A stretch of 64,000 bases of DNA. It comes from Lachnoclostridium edouardi (GTDB lineage: Bacteria > Bacillota > Clostridia > Lachnospirales > Lachnospiraceae). The notes under the pieces were generated by a model. That model worked only from the letters and a program-made list of their open reading frames with translations. It was not told where the DNA came from and did not search any database. The position numbers and the translations under genes were made by a program. Below, piece after piece: positions 35,309 through 45,424 of the stretch (positions are counted from its first letter, which is position 1; the number at the start of each line of letters is the position of its first letter). The stretch is taken from NCBI RefSeq assembly GCF_900240245.1, contig NZ_OESQ01000001.1:3250679-3314678 (forward strand), read 5' to 3'.

Positions 35309-36520
35309 TTAGTCATTACAATATGCTTTAATCAGTGGGTCACATAAAATATTTTTGATGAACGTACTGTTTTTTGCTGTTTCTTTTGCAGCTTCCAAAG
35401 AGGTAGGAAGGTGCCTGAAATTCGCCAAAACTTCTTCGGAGGCGGTATATAAATTAATATCCGCGGCAGGCGGAAGCTCTAATTTGTTTTCAATACCATC
35501 CAGGCAGGCGTATATAATCAAGGCATAAGCGATATACGGATTCAGCATTGGATCAGGAGAACGAAGCTCCGCACGTATATAAGGACTGACCGCAGCAGGG
35601 ATTCGAACCAACTGGGAACGGTTTTCAGCTGACCATGAAATGTATCCGGGAGCTTTATTGGTTCCCAAACGCTTATAGGAAGCCTCTAAAGGATTCAAAA
35701 ATACTGTCATATCTGAAATGTGCTTTAGCACTCCGGCAATCGCACAGGACATGAGAGGATCCTTGTAAATTTCCTTGATGGAGAAATTTATGTGCATACC
35801 ATTGCCGGGAAGTTTGTCCAAAGGCTTTGGTGAAAAGTCCGCATAGATTCCGTTTCTGTTTGCAATTGTCTTAACAACCGCAGAAAAGGTAAGAGCATCA
35901 TCCGCAGCGGACAATGGATTGGAATTGCGGAAATCTATTTCATTTTGACCGGGACCTTCCTCATGGTGTGAGCTTTCCGGATAAATGCCCATCTGCTCCA
36001 GAGTCAGGCAAATTTCACGACGGATATTTTCACCTTTGTCCTCCGGTGCAATATCCATATAACTAGCTTGGTCATACGGTGTTTGGGTAGGATTCCCAAA
36101 TTCATCACGATTAAAAAGATAGAATTCCATTTCTGAACCGAATTGGAAGTGATAGCCTTTTTCCGCGGCATCAGCGATGGCTTTTTTCAACAGTTGTCTG
36201 GTATCACATTCAAAAGGACTTCCATCGGGCCAGGTGATTTCACAAAGCATACGAACAACGCGTCCATGCTCAGGTCGCCAAGGTAAAATGACGAGAGTGG
36301 AAGGATCCGGATGTAAAAATAGGTCAGAATGAATACTGGTATCAAATCCTGCAATAGACCATGCATCTATTGCAATGCCGTGTTCAAAGGCACGATTTAA
36401 TTCTGTAGGCATAATGGAGATGTTTTTTTGCTTTCCATATATGTCGCAAAATGCCAAGCGGATAAACTTCACATCTTCCTCTTCGACGAACTGCATAACT
36501 TCCTGTTTTGTGTAATTCAT
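35309..36520 (-). CDS. glnA: Type I glutamine synthetase, short form
   Basis: 403-residue GSI-family enzyme making glutamine from glutamate, ammonia and ATP. Motifs present: GSEMEFYLF, SHHEEGPGQNEIDFR, PGNGMHINFS, APGYISWSAENRSQLVRIP and ELRSPDPMLNPYIAYA. Compared with the usual about 440 aa it lacks the last about 30 residues (the region with PWERxxY). The latch segment DGSSIEGF of normal GSI reads DAWSIAGF, with Glu replaced by Ala. Activity or regulation may therefore differ from classical GSI. The ATG at 36520 has AGGTG upstream. Sixth gene of the glutamate synthase operon. Confidence 0.85.
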   Translation of the reverse strand: MNYTKQEVMQFVEEEDVKFIRLAFCDIYGKQKNISIMPTELNRAFEHGIAIDAWSIAGFDTSIHSDLFLHPDPSTLVILPWRPEHGRVVRMLCEITWPDGSPFECDTRQLLKKAIADAAEKGYHFQFGSEMEFYLFNRDEFGNPTQTPYDQASYMDIAPEDKGENIRREICLTLEQMGIYPESSHHEEGPGQNEIDFRNSNPLSAADDALTFSAVVKTIANRNGIYADFSPKPLDKLPGNGMHINFSIKEIYKDPLMSCAIAGVLKHISDMTVFLNPLEASYKRLGTNKAPGYISWSAENRSQLVRIPAAVSPYIRAELRSPDPMLNPYIAYALIIYACLDGIENKLELPPAADINLYTASEEVLANFRHLPTSLEAAKETAKNSTFIKNILCDPLIKAYCND

Positions 36521-36539
36521 AGTGCACCTGCTTTCTTTA

Positions 36540-37262
36540 TTAGTTTGCAACATACATTTGCTTGTACGGATTCTTGGAATCCGGAGTGATTATAGTAAAA
36601 CAAGCATCCATTATGGTATCTGCGTCATATTCAAATGCAGTACAAAAAGAAGATATATATTCCCTAATTTCTGAAAGATCCTCATTTGTAGCGGTTCTAA
36701 CAGATACATTGTCAGGAAAATGTATGTTTTTACAATTAGAGCGAAGAAACATTTTTCCGCCATGCATACCGGTACAAGGGAAGTTGCTGACAATTTCCTT
36801 TCCATCGCTGTCAATGCCCAAAGCAATAATAATGCCGCCTGCCTGATATTCACCAAGGAAACTTCCACAAACTCCGCCGATAATCATAACAGGACGTTTT
36901 TCCTTGTATTCCTTCATGTGAATACCGGCGCGGTATCCTGCATTTCCCTTAACGTAGATATGTCCTCCACGCATTGCATAGCCTGCAGCATCACCGATAT
37001 TACCATGGATAATGATGTTTCCTTCATTCATAGTATCACCGACAGCATCCTGGGCATTTCCGAAAACAGTAATATTTGCACCGTTTAAGTATGCACCGAG
37101 AGCATTGCCGGGAGTTCCGGTAATGTTTATCTCTTTGTCCCTTAGTCCTGCAGCAATAAAACGTTGTCCAAGACAGTTTTTGATGGAAACATTTTCTTCG
37201 GATTCTCTGATTTTTGTATTAAGTAATTGGTAATCCATTTGTTTTGCATCTAATATCATCAT
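36540..37262 (-). CDS. Glutamate synthase GXGXG (domain 3) subunit
   Basis: 240-residue stand-alone copy of the GltB C-terminal beta-helix, also related to FwdC. It shows the repeating GxxGxxxG pattern (GTPGNALGAYLNGA, GNAQDAVGDTMNEG, GNIGDAAGYAMRGG, GNAGYRAGIHMKEY). In bacterial GltB this domain is fused to the synthase. Here it is a separate gene, as in archaeal-type glutamate synthases. It starts 2 bp after the FAD subunit gene and is a structural part of the complex. Confidence 0.88.
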   Translation of the reverse strand: MMILDAKQMDYQLLNTKIRESEENVSIKNCLGQRFIAAGLRDKEINITGTPGNALGAYLNGANITVFGNAQDAVGDTMNEGNIIIHGNIGDAAGYAMRGGHIYVKGNAGYRAGIHMKEYKEKRPVMIIGGVCGSFLGEYQAGGIIIALGIDSDGKEIVSNFPCTGMHGGKMFLRSNCKNIHFPDNVSVRTATNEDLSEIREYISSFCTAFEYDADTIMDACFTIITPDSKNPYKQMYVAN

Positions 37263-37264
37263 AA

Positions 37265-38494
37265 TTATACTGTACCTCCCAGTTTTTTTCCACGATATTT
37301 AGAAGAAAATGGAATAAGGGAAGGAGACTTCTTTAAAATATCAAAATTTAGGGTATTCAATGGAGTCTTTTCTCTTATGAGAGAAGTGTAAATACCGGCT
37401 CTATCCACATTTCCAATCAGCATAAAGCCAACAAGTAGATTGTCTTCTACGAATAATCTCTTGATGGAGTTTTCGCTTTTTTCTTCGTACATTTCACCGG
37501 TATATTTTCCGGCAGTAAGGGCATGAAGACCAAAGAAGCCAATGGCATTCATAGGAATTGCATTGTCAAAGGTATTTGTGTTTCCTGCCATGTTGAGTCC
37601 GGCACAATGTCCCTGCATATATGCGTTGGGAAGAATTGCAATGATACGTTTTTCTCCGGTGGTAGCATCACATCCCTGGGTACAGTCACCGGCTGCAAAA
37701 ATATCTGGAAGAGATGTATGCATTGAATTATCAATGAGAATACCTCTATCTGTTTCGCCATTACAATCCTTAACAAGCGATATATTTGGACGAACACCAA
37801 CAGCTAAAACTAAAACATCAAAGTGTACTTCTTTACCGCTCTTCATAAAAGCTGTATTCGTATCAAAACGTTCAGCACTGTCACCTAGCATGAAAGAGAT
37901 ACCGTGTTCTTCCAATTTCTTTTGCATCATTGAAGCACAAGAATCATCTAGAATACTAGAAAGTACTCTGGTGGCTAAGTCGCAAACAGTAATGCTCTTT
38001 ACGCGCTTGCACAGTCCTTCGGCACACTTGAGACCGATGAGACCGGCTCCGACAATTAAAATCTGTGAGTGCTCGTCTATTGCCTGTTCGAGCTGTAGGG
38101 TGTCGTTTTCAGTCATAAAGGTATATTTGTTTGCTACTGTGTCAAGACCGGCAAAAGGGGGAATAAAAGGGGATGATCCGGTAGCGACGCAAAGAGAATC
38201 ATAAGGAATTTGTCTGCCATTATCTAATAGAACAAAATGTTTTGCAGAGTTGATGGCTGTAACTGTTCCATAGACAAGTTCACAATTGTTTTCAGTATAA
38301 AAAGTGTCAGGACGGTATTTCATTTTTTCAAAGTCGGTTTTCCCTTGTAGGTAGTAGGAGATTAGAGGTCTGCAATATACCGGACGGTTTTCATTGGTAA
38401 TCATGAATATTTTGCTTTCTTTATCAATGGTTCGAATACCTTCTATACATCCTACAGCAGCAATGCCGCCACCGATTATTACATATTGCTTCAT
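37265..38494 (-). CDS. FAD-dependent pyridine nucleotide oxidoreductase of the glutamate synthase operon
   Basis: 409-residue flavoprotein of the NADH oxidase/rubredoxin reductase family. It has FAD-binding GGGIAAVGCIEGIR at the N-terminus, the NAD-binding GAGLIGLKCAEGL (about 150) and the second FAD motif IFAAGDCTQG (about 270). It overlaps the ferredoxin gene by 4 bp (ATGA). It probably passes electrons from NAD(P)H to the ferredoxin and on to the FMN subunit, replacing GltD, whose domain structure is different. Confidence 0.88.
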   Translation of the reverse strand: MKQYVIIGGGIAAVGCIEGIRTIDKESKIFMITNENRPVYCRPLISYYLQGKTDFEKMKYRPDTFYTENNCELVYGTVTAINSAKHFVLLDNGRQIPYDSLCVATGSSPFIPPFAGLDTVANKYTFMTENDTLQLEQAIDEHSQILIVGAGLIGLKCAEGLCKRVKSITVCDLATRVLSSILDDSCASMMQKKLEEHGISFMLGDSAERFDTNTAFMKSGKEVHFDVLVLAVGVRPNISLVKDCNGETDRGILIDNSMHTSLPDIFAAGDCTQGCDATTGEKRIIAILPNAYMQGHCAGLNMAGNTNTFDNAIPMNAIGFFGLHALTAGKYTGEMYEEKSENSIKRLFVEDNLLVGFMLIGNVDRAGIYTSLIREKTPLNTLNFDILKKSPSLIPFSSKYRGKKLGGTV

Positions 38495-38934
38495 TCTCGC
38501 TCACCTCTTTCCTCATATACAATTGCACGGTTAGGACACCCTTTGACGCAGGCAGGTTCACCACAACTGTTTTCCATGCATAGTTCACATTTTTGTACGG
38601 TGCCCTCTTCATTGTGAGAAATAGCACCATAGGGACAAACTAAAATGCAGGTATAGCAACCAATGCACTTTGTTTTATCAATAACCACAGTTCCGTCTGA
38701 AGATTTAGATAATGCACCGGAAATGCAGCTTTTGATGCATATTGGCTCTGTGCAGTGCCGACAGGATACCGCAAAAGTAATCCTTTCATCGTTTTCGACC
38801 CTGATTCGAGGATATATTGTATTGTCTTTCAAGGCTTTTACCATATCCTTATGACCGGAATTGGCAAAGGCACAGTTGTATTCACATAGATGGCATCCCA
38901 GACACCATTGTTCATTTACATATACTCTTTTCAT
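38491..38934 (-). CDS. Polyferredoxin-type 4Fe-4S electron carrier
   Basis: 147-residue protein with about four 4Fe-4S motifs: CLGCHLCEYNC, CRHCTEPICIKSC, CIGCYTCILVC and CELCMENSCGEPACVKGC. It resembles the HycB/DmsB-type electron-transfer subunits. The ATG at 38934 begins MKRVYVNEQWC, 1 bp after the FMN-subunit stop; an upstream ATG at 38970 lies inside that gene. Likely links the flavoprotein to the synthase. Confidence 0.88.
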   Translation of the reverse strand: MKRVYVNEQWCLGCHLCEYNCAFANSGHKDMVKALKDNTIYPRIRVENDERITFAVSCRHCTEPICIKSCISGALSKSSDGTVVIDKTKCIGCYTCILVCPYGAISHNEEGTVQKCELCMENSCGEPACVKGCPNRAIVYEERGERE

Positions 38935-38935
38935 A

Positions 38936-40441
38936 TCATTCACCTGCATGTGAGATTCCAAGAATCTCAAGTTCCTTTTCTGTAAGATTGATACCTCGAA
39001 GCATTAAGCGATTACCACGTAACGCTTCAATGGAGTTGATACCCATACCGCCCATCAGCTCTTTGATTTCGTGCTTCCATGCTGTCATAAGGTTGATAAG
39101 ACGCATGCTTCCTATTTCGGGATTCAGACGTTTTACAAGGTCCGGCTGTTGGGTAGCAATTCCCCAGTTGCATTTTCCGGTTTGACAGGTACGACATAAA
39201 TGGCAACCCATTGCCAAAAGAGCAGCAGTTGCAATATAACAAGCATCTGCACCCAGAGCGATTGCTTTTACAACGTCGGAAGCACTTCGAATGCTACCGC
39301 CTACCACGAGGGATACATTATTTCGAATACCTTCCTCGCGGAGTCTCTGGTCACAGGCTGCAAGAGCAAGCTCAATAGGAATGCCCACATTATCACGGCT
39401 TCTGGTTGGTGCAGCTCCTGTGCCACCGCGGAAACCGTCTATTGCAATGATGTCAGCGCCGCTTCGTGCAATACCGCTGGCAATAGCCGCAATATTATGT
39501 ACAGCAGCAACCTTTACAATGATTGGCTTTTTGTATTGTGTGGCCTCCTTTAAGGAATAAACCAACTGTCTTAAGTCCTCGATAGAATAAATATCATGAT
39601 GAGGAGCAGGAGAGATTGCGTCGGAGCCTTCGGGAATCATTCTGGTGCGGGAAACGTCCCCAACAATTTTGGTGCCCGGAAGATGTCCGCCAATGCCCGG
39701 CTTAGCACCCTGGCCCATTTTTATTTCAACTGCAGCACCGGTTTTCAGATAATCCTCATGGACTCCGAAACGTCCGGAAGCAACCTGGACTATGGTATTG
39801 GGACCATATACATAGAAGTTTTCGTGTAAACCACCCTCACCGGTGTTATAATAAATACCCAGTTCACTTGCCGCAATTGCGAGGCTCTTGTGAGCATTAT
39901 AGCTGATGGAGCCGTAGCTCATAGCGGAGAACATAACGGGCATAGAGAGTTCAAGCTGAGGACTGAGGTTATTCACAATCCTGCCATTTTCATCACGCTC
40001 AATGGAAGTCGGTTTTTTTCCCAGAAAAACACGGGTTTCCATAGGCTCGCGCAGAGGGTCAATGGGAGGATTGGTTACCTGGGAAGCATTGATTAATATT
40101 TTGTCCCAATATACCGGAAGTGGCTTGGGATTTCCCATGGATGAAAGTAAGACACCGCCACTGTTTGCCTGCTTATATATTTCTTTAATGGTATCGTTAG
40201 ACCAGTTTGCATTTTCACGAAGCGTGCAGTCACTTTTTACAATCTTTAACGCTTTTGTAGGACATAGGGATACACAACGCTGGCAGTTAACACATTTAGA
40301 AGCATCGCATAACATGACATTACCTTCTTCATCGAAGCTATGTACTTCATTGGCACATTGGCGTTCACATACACGGCAGCCAATACAACGATTGTGATCT
40401 CTCACAACTTCAAATTCAGGATAAACATAGATATCATTCAT
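38936..40441 (-). CDS. gltB: Glutamate synthase FMN/Fe-S subunit, archaeal type
   Basis: 501-residue catalytic subunit that reduces 2-oxoglutarate plus ammonia, delivered as iminoglutarate, to glutamate. Two 4Fe-4S motifs at the N-terminus (CIGCRVCERQC, CVNCQRCVSLC) precede the FMN barrel (SAMSYGSISYNAHKSLAIAA, YNTGEGGLHE, GQGAKPGIGGHLPG, AIDGFRGGTGAAP). The 3Fe-4S cysteines are in CHLCRTCQTGKC. It lacks the glutaminase and GXGXG domains, which are separate neighbouring genes. Its start overlaps the glutaminase gene stop by 1 bp. Confidence 0.94.
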   Translation of the reverse strand: MNDIYVYPEFEVVRDHNRCIGCRVCERQCANEVHSFDEEGNVMLCDASKCVNCQRCVSLCPTKALKIVKSDCTLRENANWSNDTIKEIYKQANSGGVLLSSMGNPKPLPVYWDKILINASQVTNPPIDPLREPMETRVFLGKKPTSIERDENGRIVNNLSPQLELSMPVMFSAMSYGSISYNAHKSLAIAASELGIYYNTGEGGLHENFYVYGPNTIVQVASGRFGVHEDYLKTGAAVEIKMGQGAKPGIGGHLPGTKIVGDVSRTRMIPEGSDAISPAPHHDIYSIEDLRQLVYSLKEATQYKKPIIVKVAAVHNIAAIASGIARSGADIIAIDGFRGGTGAAPTRSRDNVGIPIELALAACDQRLREEGIRNNVSLVVGGSIRSASDVVKAIALGADACYIATAALLAMGCHLCRTCQTGKCNWGIATQQPDLVKRLNPEIGSMRLINLMTAWKHEIKELMGGMGINSIEALRGNRLMLRGINLTEKELEILGISHAGE

Positions 40442-41532
40442 TAGTATTTGCCCTCCTTAACTTTTACGATAACCGGTTCTCCACCGGCAGGAGCATATAT
40501 ATTCTCCGCATCCGGCTCCATAGTACGGATAGCAGCTTCCTCGCTGGCGATAAAGACTTTATCATCTTTCTCAGCAACTACCATAGAACGGAGCTTCAGT
40601 CTGTCATTAAGTGCCATAAGACCACCTCCAAAGCCTAAAATAATGGAAAATGGTCCGGTAATTAATAGACTGGAGAAGACGCTTCTTAAATAGGTTAGTT
40701 TCTCTTGTTCCGTTGCCTCTCTTTGCTTTATTGTGTTCCAAAAAGGAGCAGCAATTACAGATGCAGCGTCCTCTAAAGTGAGCTTTTGCCTGCGAAGCAG
40801 GTAATCTGCAATATAGGTAATTACCTCTGTATCAGTCTGAAGGGTACATTTGTAACCAAACATTTCAATAAAACGACGGTTTGCATCGTAGGATGAAATC
40901 TCACCATTATGTACAATGGAGTAATCGAGCAGTGCAAAGGGATGTGCACCACCCCACCAGCCGGGGGTATTAGTAGGGTACCTGCCATGTGCAGTCCAGC
41001 TGTATGCTTCATATTCCTCCAGACGATAGAAGTGTCCTACATCTTCAGGGAAACCAACCGCTTTAAATGCGCCCATGTTTTTGCCGGAGGAGAATACATA
41101 GCAACCCTGCATTTGGGTGTTGATTCTGGTTACAATACGAACCACATATTCCTTTTCATCCAATTGCATGGAAGCAAGGACAGAAGAAAGCGGCGATACA
41201 AAATACCGCCAGATTAAAGGCTCATCTGTAATGGCAGGTATTTTCCTGGTGGGTATATTTTCAGCCTTGACAATTTCAAAACTATCCTTTAGGAAGCGTT
41301 CGCATTCTGTTCGGCAATTGTGGTCATTATAAAAAATATGTAGAGCATACTGTTCTTTGTATTCCGGATAAATGCCATATGCAGCAAAGCCACCACCAAG
41401 ACCGTTGGAGCGATCATGCATAGGCTTCATACTTTCAATAATTATTTCGCCTGTCATACGTTTTCCTTCTTTAGAAATGACGCCAGCGATGGCACATCCG
41501 GATGGGATTCTGATTTGACCTTCTTTTTTCAT
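40441..41532 (-). CDS. Glutamate synthase glutaminase subunit (class II amidotransferase)
   Basis: 363-residue class II glutamine amidotransferase corresponding to the GltB N-terminal domain. The probable nucleophile is Cys13 in PSGCAIAG; unlike most class II enzymes it is not at position 2, so N-terminal processing would be needed. Supporting motifs: HGRYPTNTPGWWGGAHPFALLDYSIVHNGEISS with the Asn/Gly oxyanion residues and TDTEVITY. First gene of the operon. The ATG at 41532 has AAAGGAA; the upstream 41577 ATG lies in the terminator region. Confidence 0.88.
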   Translation of the reverse strand: MKKEGQIRIPSGCAIAGVISKEGKRMTGEIIIESMKPMHDRSNGLGGGFAAYGIYPEYKEQYALHIFYNDHNCRTECERFLKDSFEIVKAENIPTRKIPAITDEPLIWRYFVSPLSSVLASMQLDEKEYVVRIVTRINTQMQGCYVFSSGKNMGAFKAVGFPEDVGHFYRLEEYEAYSWTAHGRYPTNTPGWWGGAHPFALLDYSIVHNGEISSYDANRRFIEMFGYKCTLQTDTEVITYIADYLLRRQKLTLEDAASVIAAPFWNTIKQREATEQEKLTYLRSVFSSLLITGPFSIILGFGGGLMALNDRLKLRSMVVAEKDDKVFIASEEAAIRTMEPDAENIYAPAGGEPVIVKVKEGKY

Positions 41533-41553
41533 AAGCGTGAGTTCCTTTCGATA

Positions 41554-41624
41554 AAATAAAAAAGCAAAGGTGCTCATTTGAACAAGAGAAATTTCTCAAT
41601 ATTCAAATGAACACCTTTGCCCAT
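41554..41624 (-). promoter_or_regulatory. ANTAR-type hairpin plus terminator leader of glt operon
   Basis: On the minus strand the transcript starts with ATGGGC-[AAAGGT]-GTTCAT (plus 41607-41624), a 6-bp stem with a hexaloop carrying A1 and G4. The same bases form the left arm of a terminator, GCAAAGGTG-TCATTTGAA with TTCAAATGA-CACCTTTGC (one mismatch), followed by TTTTTTATTT. The two folds exclude each other, as expected for ANTAR-stabilised antitermination. The 5' base of the hairpin is 14 nt from the first base of the -10 box. Confidence 0.8.
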
Positions 41625-41632
41625 TTGCGACT

Positions 41633-41661
41633 AATATAAACCCAGATGAGAGAATTGTCAA
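41633..41661 (-). promoter_or_regulatory. Promoter of glutamate synthase-glnA-ANTAR operon
   Basis: On the minus strand TTGACA (41656-41661) and TATATT (41633-41638), 17 bp apart. Confidence 0.85.
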
Positions 41662-41681
41662 TTACCAATTGAGATAAAAAA

Positions 41682-41698
41682 TCAAAAATTATTTTTGA
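41682..41698. promoter_or_regulatory. Palindrome between the divergent glt and gdhA promoters
   Basis: TCAAAAATTATTTTTGA, a perfect 8-bp inverted repeat around one base, sits 21 bp from one -35 box and 10 bp from the other. It could be a shared operator; it may also be a by-product of high AT content. Confidence 0.4.
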
Positions 41699-41707
41699 AA
41701 AAAACTG

Positions 41708-41736
41708 TTGACAACTAAATTGGCAGGGTGTAATAT
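41708..41736 (+). promoter_or_regulatory. Promoter of gdhA
   Basis: TTGACA (41708-41713), 17-bp spacer, TAATAT (41731-41736). Confidence 0.85.
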
Positions 41737-41745
41737 CACACTCGT

Positions 41746-41800
41746 AAAGGCAATGGCGTCTTTAAGGATTATAACCTTGAAGACTTCTTTGCCTTTTTTT
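41746..41800 (+). promoter_or_regulatory. ANTAR-type hairpin plus terminator leader of gdhA
   Basis: Hairpin AAAGGC-[AATGGC]-GTCTTT (41746-41763) has a hexaloop with A1 and G4 and starts 15 nt after the first base of the -10 box. The same bases form the left arm of a 22-position terminator stem (two mismatches) with CCTTGAAGAC-TTGCCTTT and a seven-T tail. This is the same arrangement as in the glt and purC leaders. Confidence 0.8.
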
Positions 41801-41833
41801 GTTATCCAAATTGATATCAAATACAATATTTAA

Positions 41834-43198
<1,365 letters not shown>

Positions 43199-43214
43199 AA
43201 TAAATATGTGAGAT

Positions 43215-43262
43215 AAGGGCAAAGGCGTCTTTGATGTATATAAGCATTAAGGATGCCTTTCT
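43215..43262 (+). promoter_or_regulatory. ANTAR-type hairpin in the gdhA-glnN gap
   Basis: AAGGGC-[AAAGGC]-GTCTTT (43215-43232) forms a 6-bp stem with G-U pairs and a hexaloop with A1 and G4. A competing longer pairing (AAAGGCGTCTTTGATG with CATTAAGGATGCCTTT, about 17 bp) overlaps it. Unlike the other three copies, the U-tract is poor (TTTCTCTATTT) and no clear promoter precedes it, so it may act as an intercistronic attenuator. Confidence 0.65.
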
Positions 43263-43294
43263 CTATTTCAAGATAGAAAACAAGGAGGATTATT

Positions 43295-45391
43295 ATGAAG
43301 AATGTTGCTGATTATTTTGGATGTTTGGTTTTTGATGACAGAGTAATGAAAGCCAATTTATCCTCAGAGGTATATCAATCTTTGAGGAAAACTATTGATG
43401 AAGGTGCCAGACTTGATTTGTCTGTAGCAAATGCCGTAGCTGAAGCTATGAAGGATTGGGCAGTTTCCAATGGAGCAACTCATTATACACATTGGTTTCA
43501 GCCGCTGACCGGTATCACTGCCGAAAAGCATGACAGTTTTATAACCCCTTCGCCGGATGGAAGAGTACTTATGGAGTTTTCCGGAAAGGAGTTGATTAAG
43601 GGAGAACCGGATGCATCATCTTTCCCTTCCGGAGGACTTAGAGCAACCTTCGAGGCAAGAGGATACACTGCATGGGATCCTACCTCTTATGCTTTTATTA
43701 AGGGCAAGACACTTTGTATTCCTACAGCGTTTTGTTCTTACGGTGGAGAGGCTTTGGATAAGAAAACACCGCTTCTTCGCTCTATGGAGGCATTAAATAC
43801 ACAGGCACTTCGTATTTTGCACCTGTTCGGAAATGATGATGTAAAGTGTGTGCGTACTTCGGTAGGTCCGGAGCAGGAATATTTTCTGGTGACCAGAGAG
43901 ATGTATGAGAAGCGTAAGGATTTGATGTTTACCGGACGTACCCTGTTTGGTGCAAAGCCACCGAAAGGACAGGAATTGGATGATCACTATTTTGGTGTGA
44001 TTAAGCCGAGAGTTGCTGCATATATGGAGGAGTTGAATGAGGAACTTTGGAAGTTAGGCATCCTGGCAAAGACAGAGCACAATGAAGTGGCTCCTGCGCA
44101 GCATGAATTGGCACCGATTTATACAACTACAAATATTGCAGCAGACCATAATCAGTTGACTATGGAAATTATGCAGAAGGTTGCCCTGAAGCATGGTTTG
44201 GTATGTTTGCTTCATGAAAAGCCTTTTGCAGGAGTTAACGGAAGTGGCAAGCATAACAACTGGTCTATGGCAACAGATAAGGGAGTGAATTTGCTTTCTC
44301 CCGGTGAGACACCTTATGAAAATGCACAGTTTTTATTATTCCTTTGTGCAGTTATTAAGGCGGTGGATGATTATCAGGATTTAATTCGTCTGTCCGTTGC
44401 AACCGCAGGAAATGACCACAGACTTGGTGCGAATGAGGCACCTCCTGCTGTAGTATCCATTTTCCTTGGAGATGAATTATCTGCTATCTTGGAAGCAATT
44501 GAGAAGAACGAGCCTTATAAGGGTACTAAAACGAAAACCATGAAGCTTGGCGTGGATGTCCTTCCGAAATTTGCAAGAGATACCACAGACCGTAACCGCA
44601 CATCACCATTTGCATTTACCGGAAATAAATTTGAATTCAGAATGCTTGGATCTTCCAATAGTATTTCCTGTGCGAATATCATGCTGAATGCGGCAGTGGC
44701 AGAGAGCTTAAAGATTTATGCAGACCGCTTGGAAGGAGCAGAAGACTTTGAAACAGCTCTGCATGAAATGATTCGAAAGACAATCAAGGACCACAGGCAT
44801 ATTCTTTTCAATGGTAATGGTTATGATGAGTCATGGATTAAGGAGGCTACGGAAGAGAGAGGTCTGTTAAACTATAGAACCACACCTGATTGTATGCCTC
44901 ACTTGCTGGATGAGAAGAATGTAAAAATGCTTACGGCTCACAAGATTTTCTCAGAGGCAGAATTGAAGTCCAGATGTGAGATTATGCTGGAGAACTACTG
45001 CAAGACGGTTACCATTGAGGCAAATACCATGGTAGATATGGCAAGAAAGCAGACTTTGCCGGCAGTAGAGGAGTATGCATTTGCAGTTGCGCAGACCGCA
45101 AAGGCAAAAAAGGAGGTTTCTTCTGAGATTGCATGTGCTTATGAGAAAAATGCGGTGGCAAAATTGTCCTTACTTGCAGATCAAATTGCAGTTAAGACAG
45201 ATGAGTTAGAAAAGGCAGTTTTCACACTAAAAGATGCTGCAACAGTGGAAGAAGAGTCCTATGCAATCAGAGATACGATTCTTGTTAAGATGGCAGAGCT
45301 TCGTGCTGTAGCGGATGAGGCAGAAAACATGACTGCGCAGAAGTACTGGCCGTTCCCAACCTATGCAGATTTATTATTTGGTGTGAAATAA
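43295..45391 (+). CDS. glnN: Type III glutamine synthetase
   Basis: 698-residue GSIII, the large dodecameric glutamine synthetase form of Bacteroides, cyanobacteria and many Clostridia. Signatures: [85 protein letters not shown] and [23 protein letters not shown]. Length matches the family and all motifs are intact. With gdhA damaged and the GSI copy atypical, this is the most convincing glutamine synthetase of the island. Preceded by a hairpin leader; 33 bp before the Amt gene. Confidence 0.95.
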   Translation: MKNVADYFGCLVFDDRVMKANLSSEVYQSLRKTIDEGARLDLSVANAVAEAMKDWAVSNGATHYTHWFQPLTGITAEKHDSFITPSPDGRVLMEFSGKELIKGEPDASSFPSGGLRATFEARGYTAWDPTSYAFIKGKTLCIPTAFCSYGGEALDKKTPLLRSMEALNTQALRILHLFGNDDVKCVRTSVGPEQEYFLVTREMYEKRKDLMFTGRTLFGAKPPKGQELDDHYFGVIKPRVAAYMEELNEELWKLGILAKTEHNEVAPAQHELAPIYTTTNIAADHNQLTMEIMQKVALKHGLVCLLHEKPFAGVNGSGKHNNWSMATDKGVNLLSPGETPYENAQFLLFLCAVIKAVDDYQDLIRLSVATAGNDHRLGANEAPPAVVSIFLGDELSAILEAIEKNEPYKGTKTKTMKLGVDVLPKFARDTTDRNRTSPFAFTGNKFEFRMLGSSNSISCANIMLNAAVAESLKIYADRLEGAEDFETALHEMIRKTIKDHRHILFNGNGYDESWIKEATEERGLLNYRTTPDCMPHLLDEKNVKMLTAHKIFSEAELKSRCEIMLENYCKTVTIEANTMVDMARKQTLPAVEEYAFAVAQTAKAKKEVSSEIACAYEKNAVAKLSLLADQIAVKTDELEKAVFTLKDAATVEEESYAIRDTILVKMAELRAVADEAENMTAQKYWPFPTYADLLFGVK

Positions 45392-45424
45392 GCAGATTCC
45401 CAAGGAAGAAAAGAGGTTGATATT

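Noticed and set aside
41764-41800. A second A1/G4 hexaloop hairpin, as in classical two-hairpin ANTAR targets
   Set aside because: The distal loops (about seven bases ATTATAA here, five bases TAAAT in purC) do not have the signature; they are the terminator apex.
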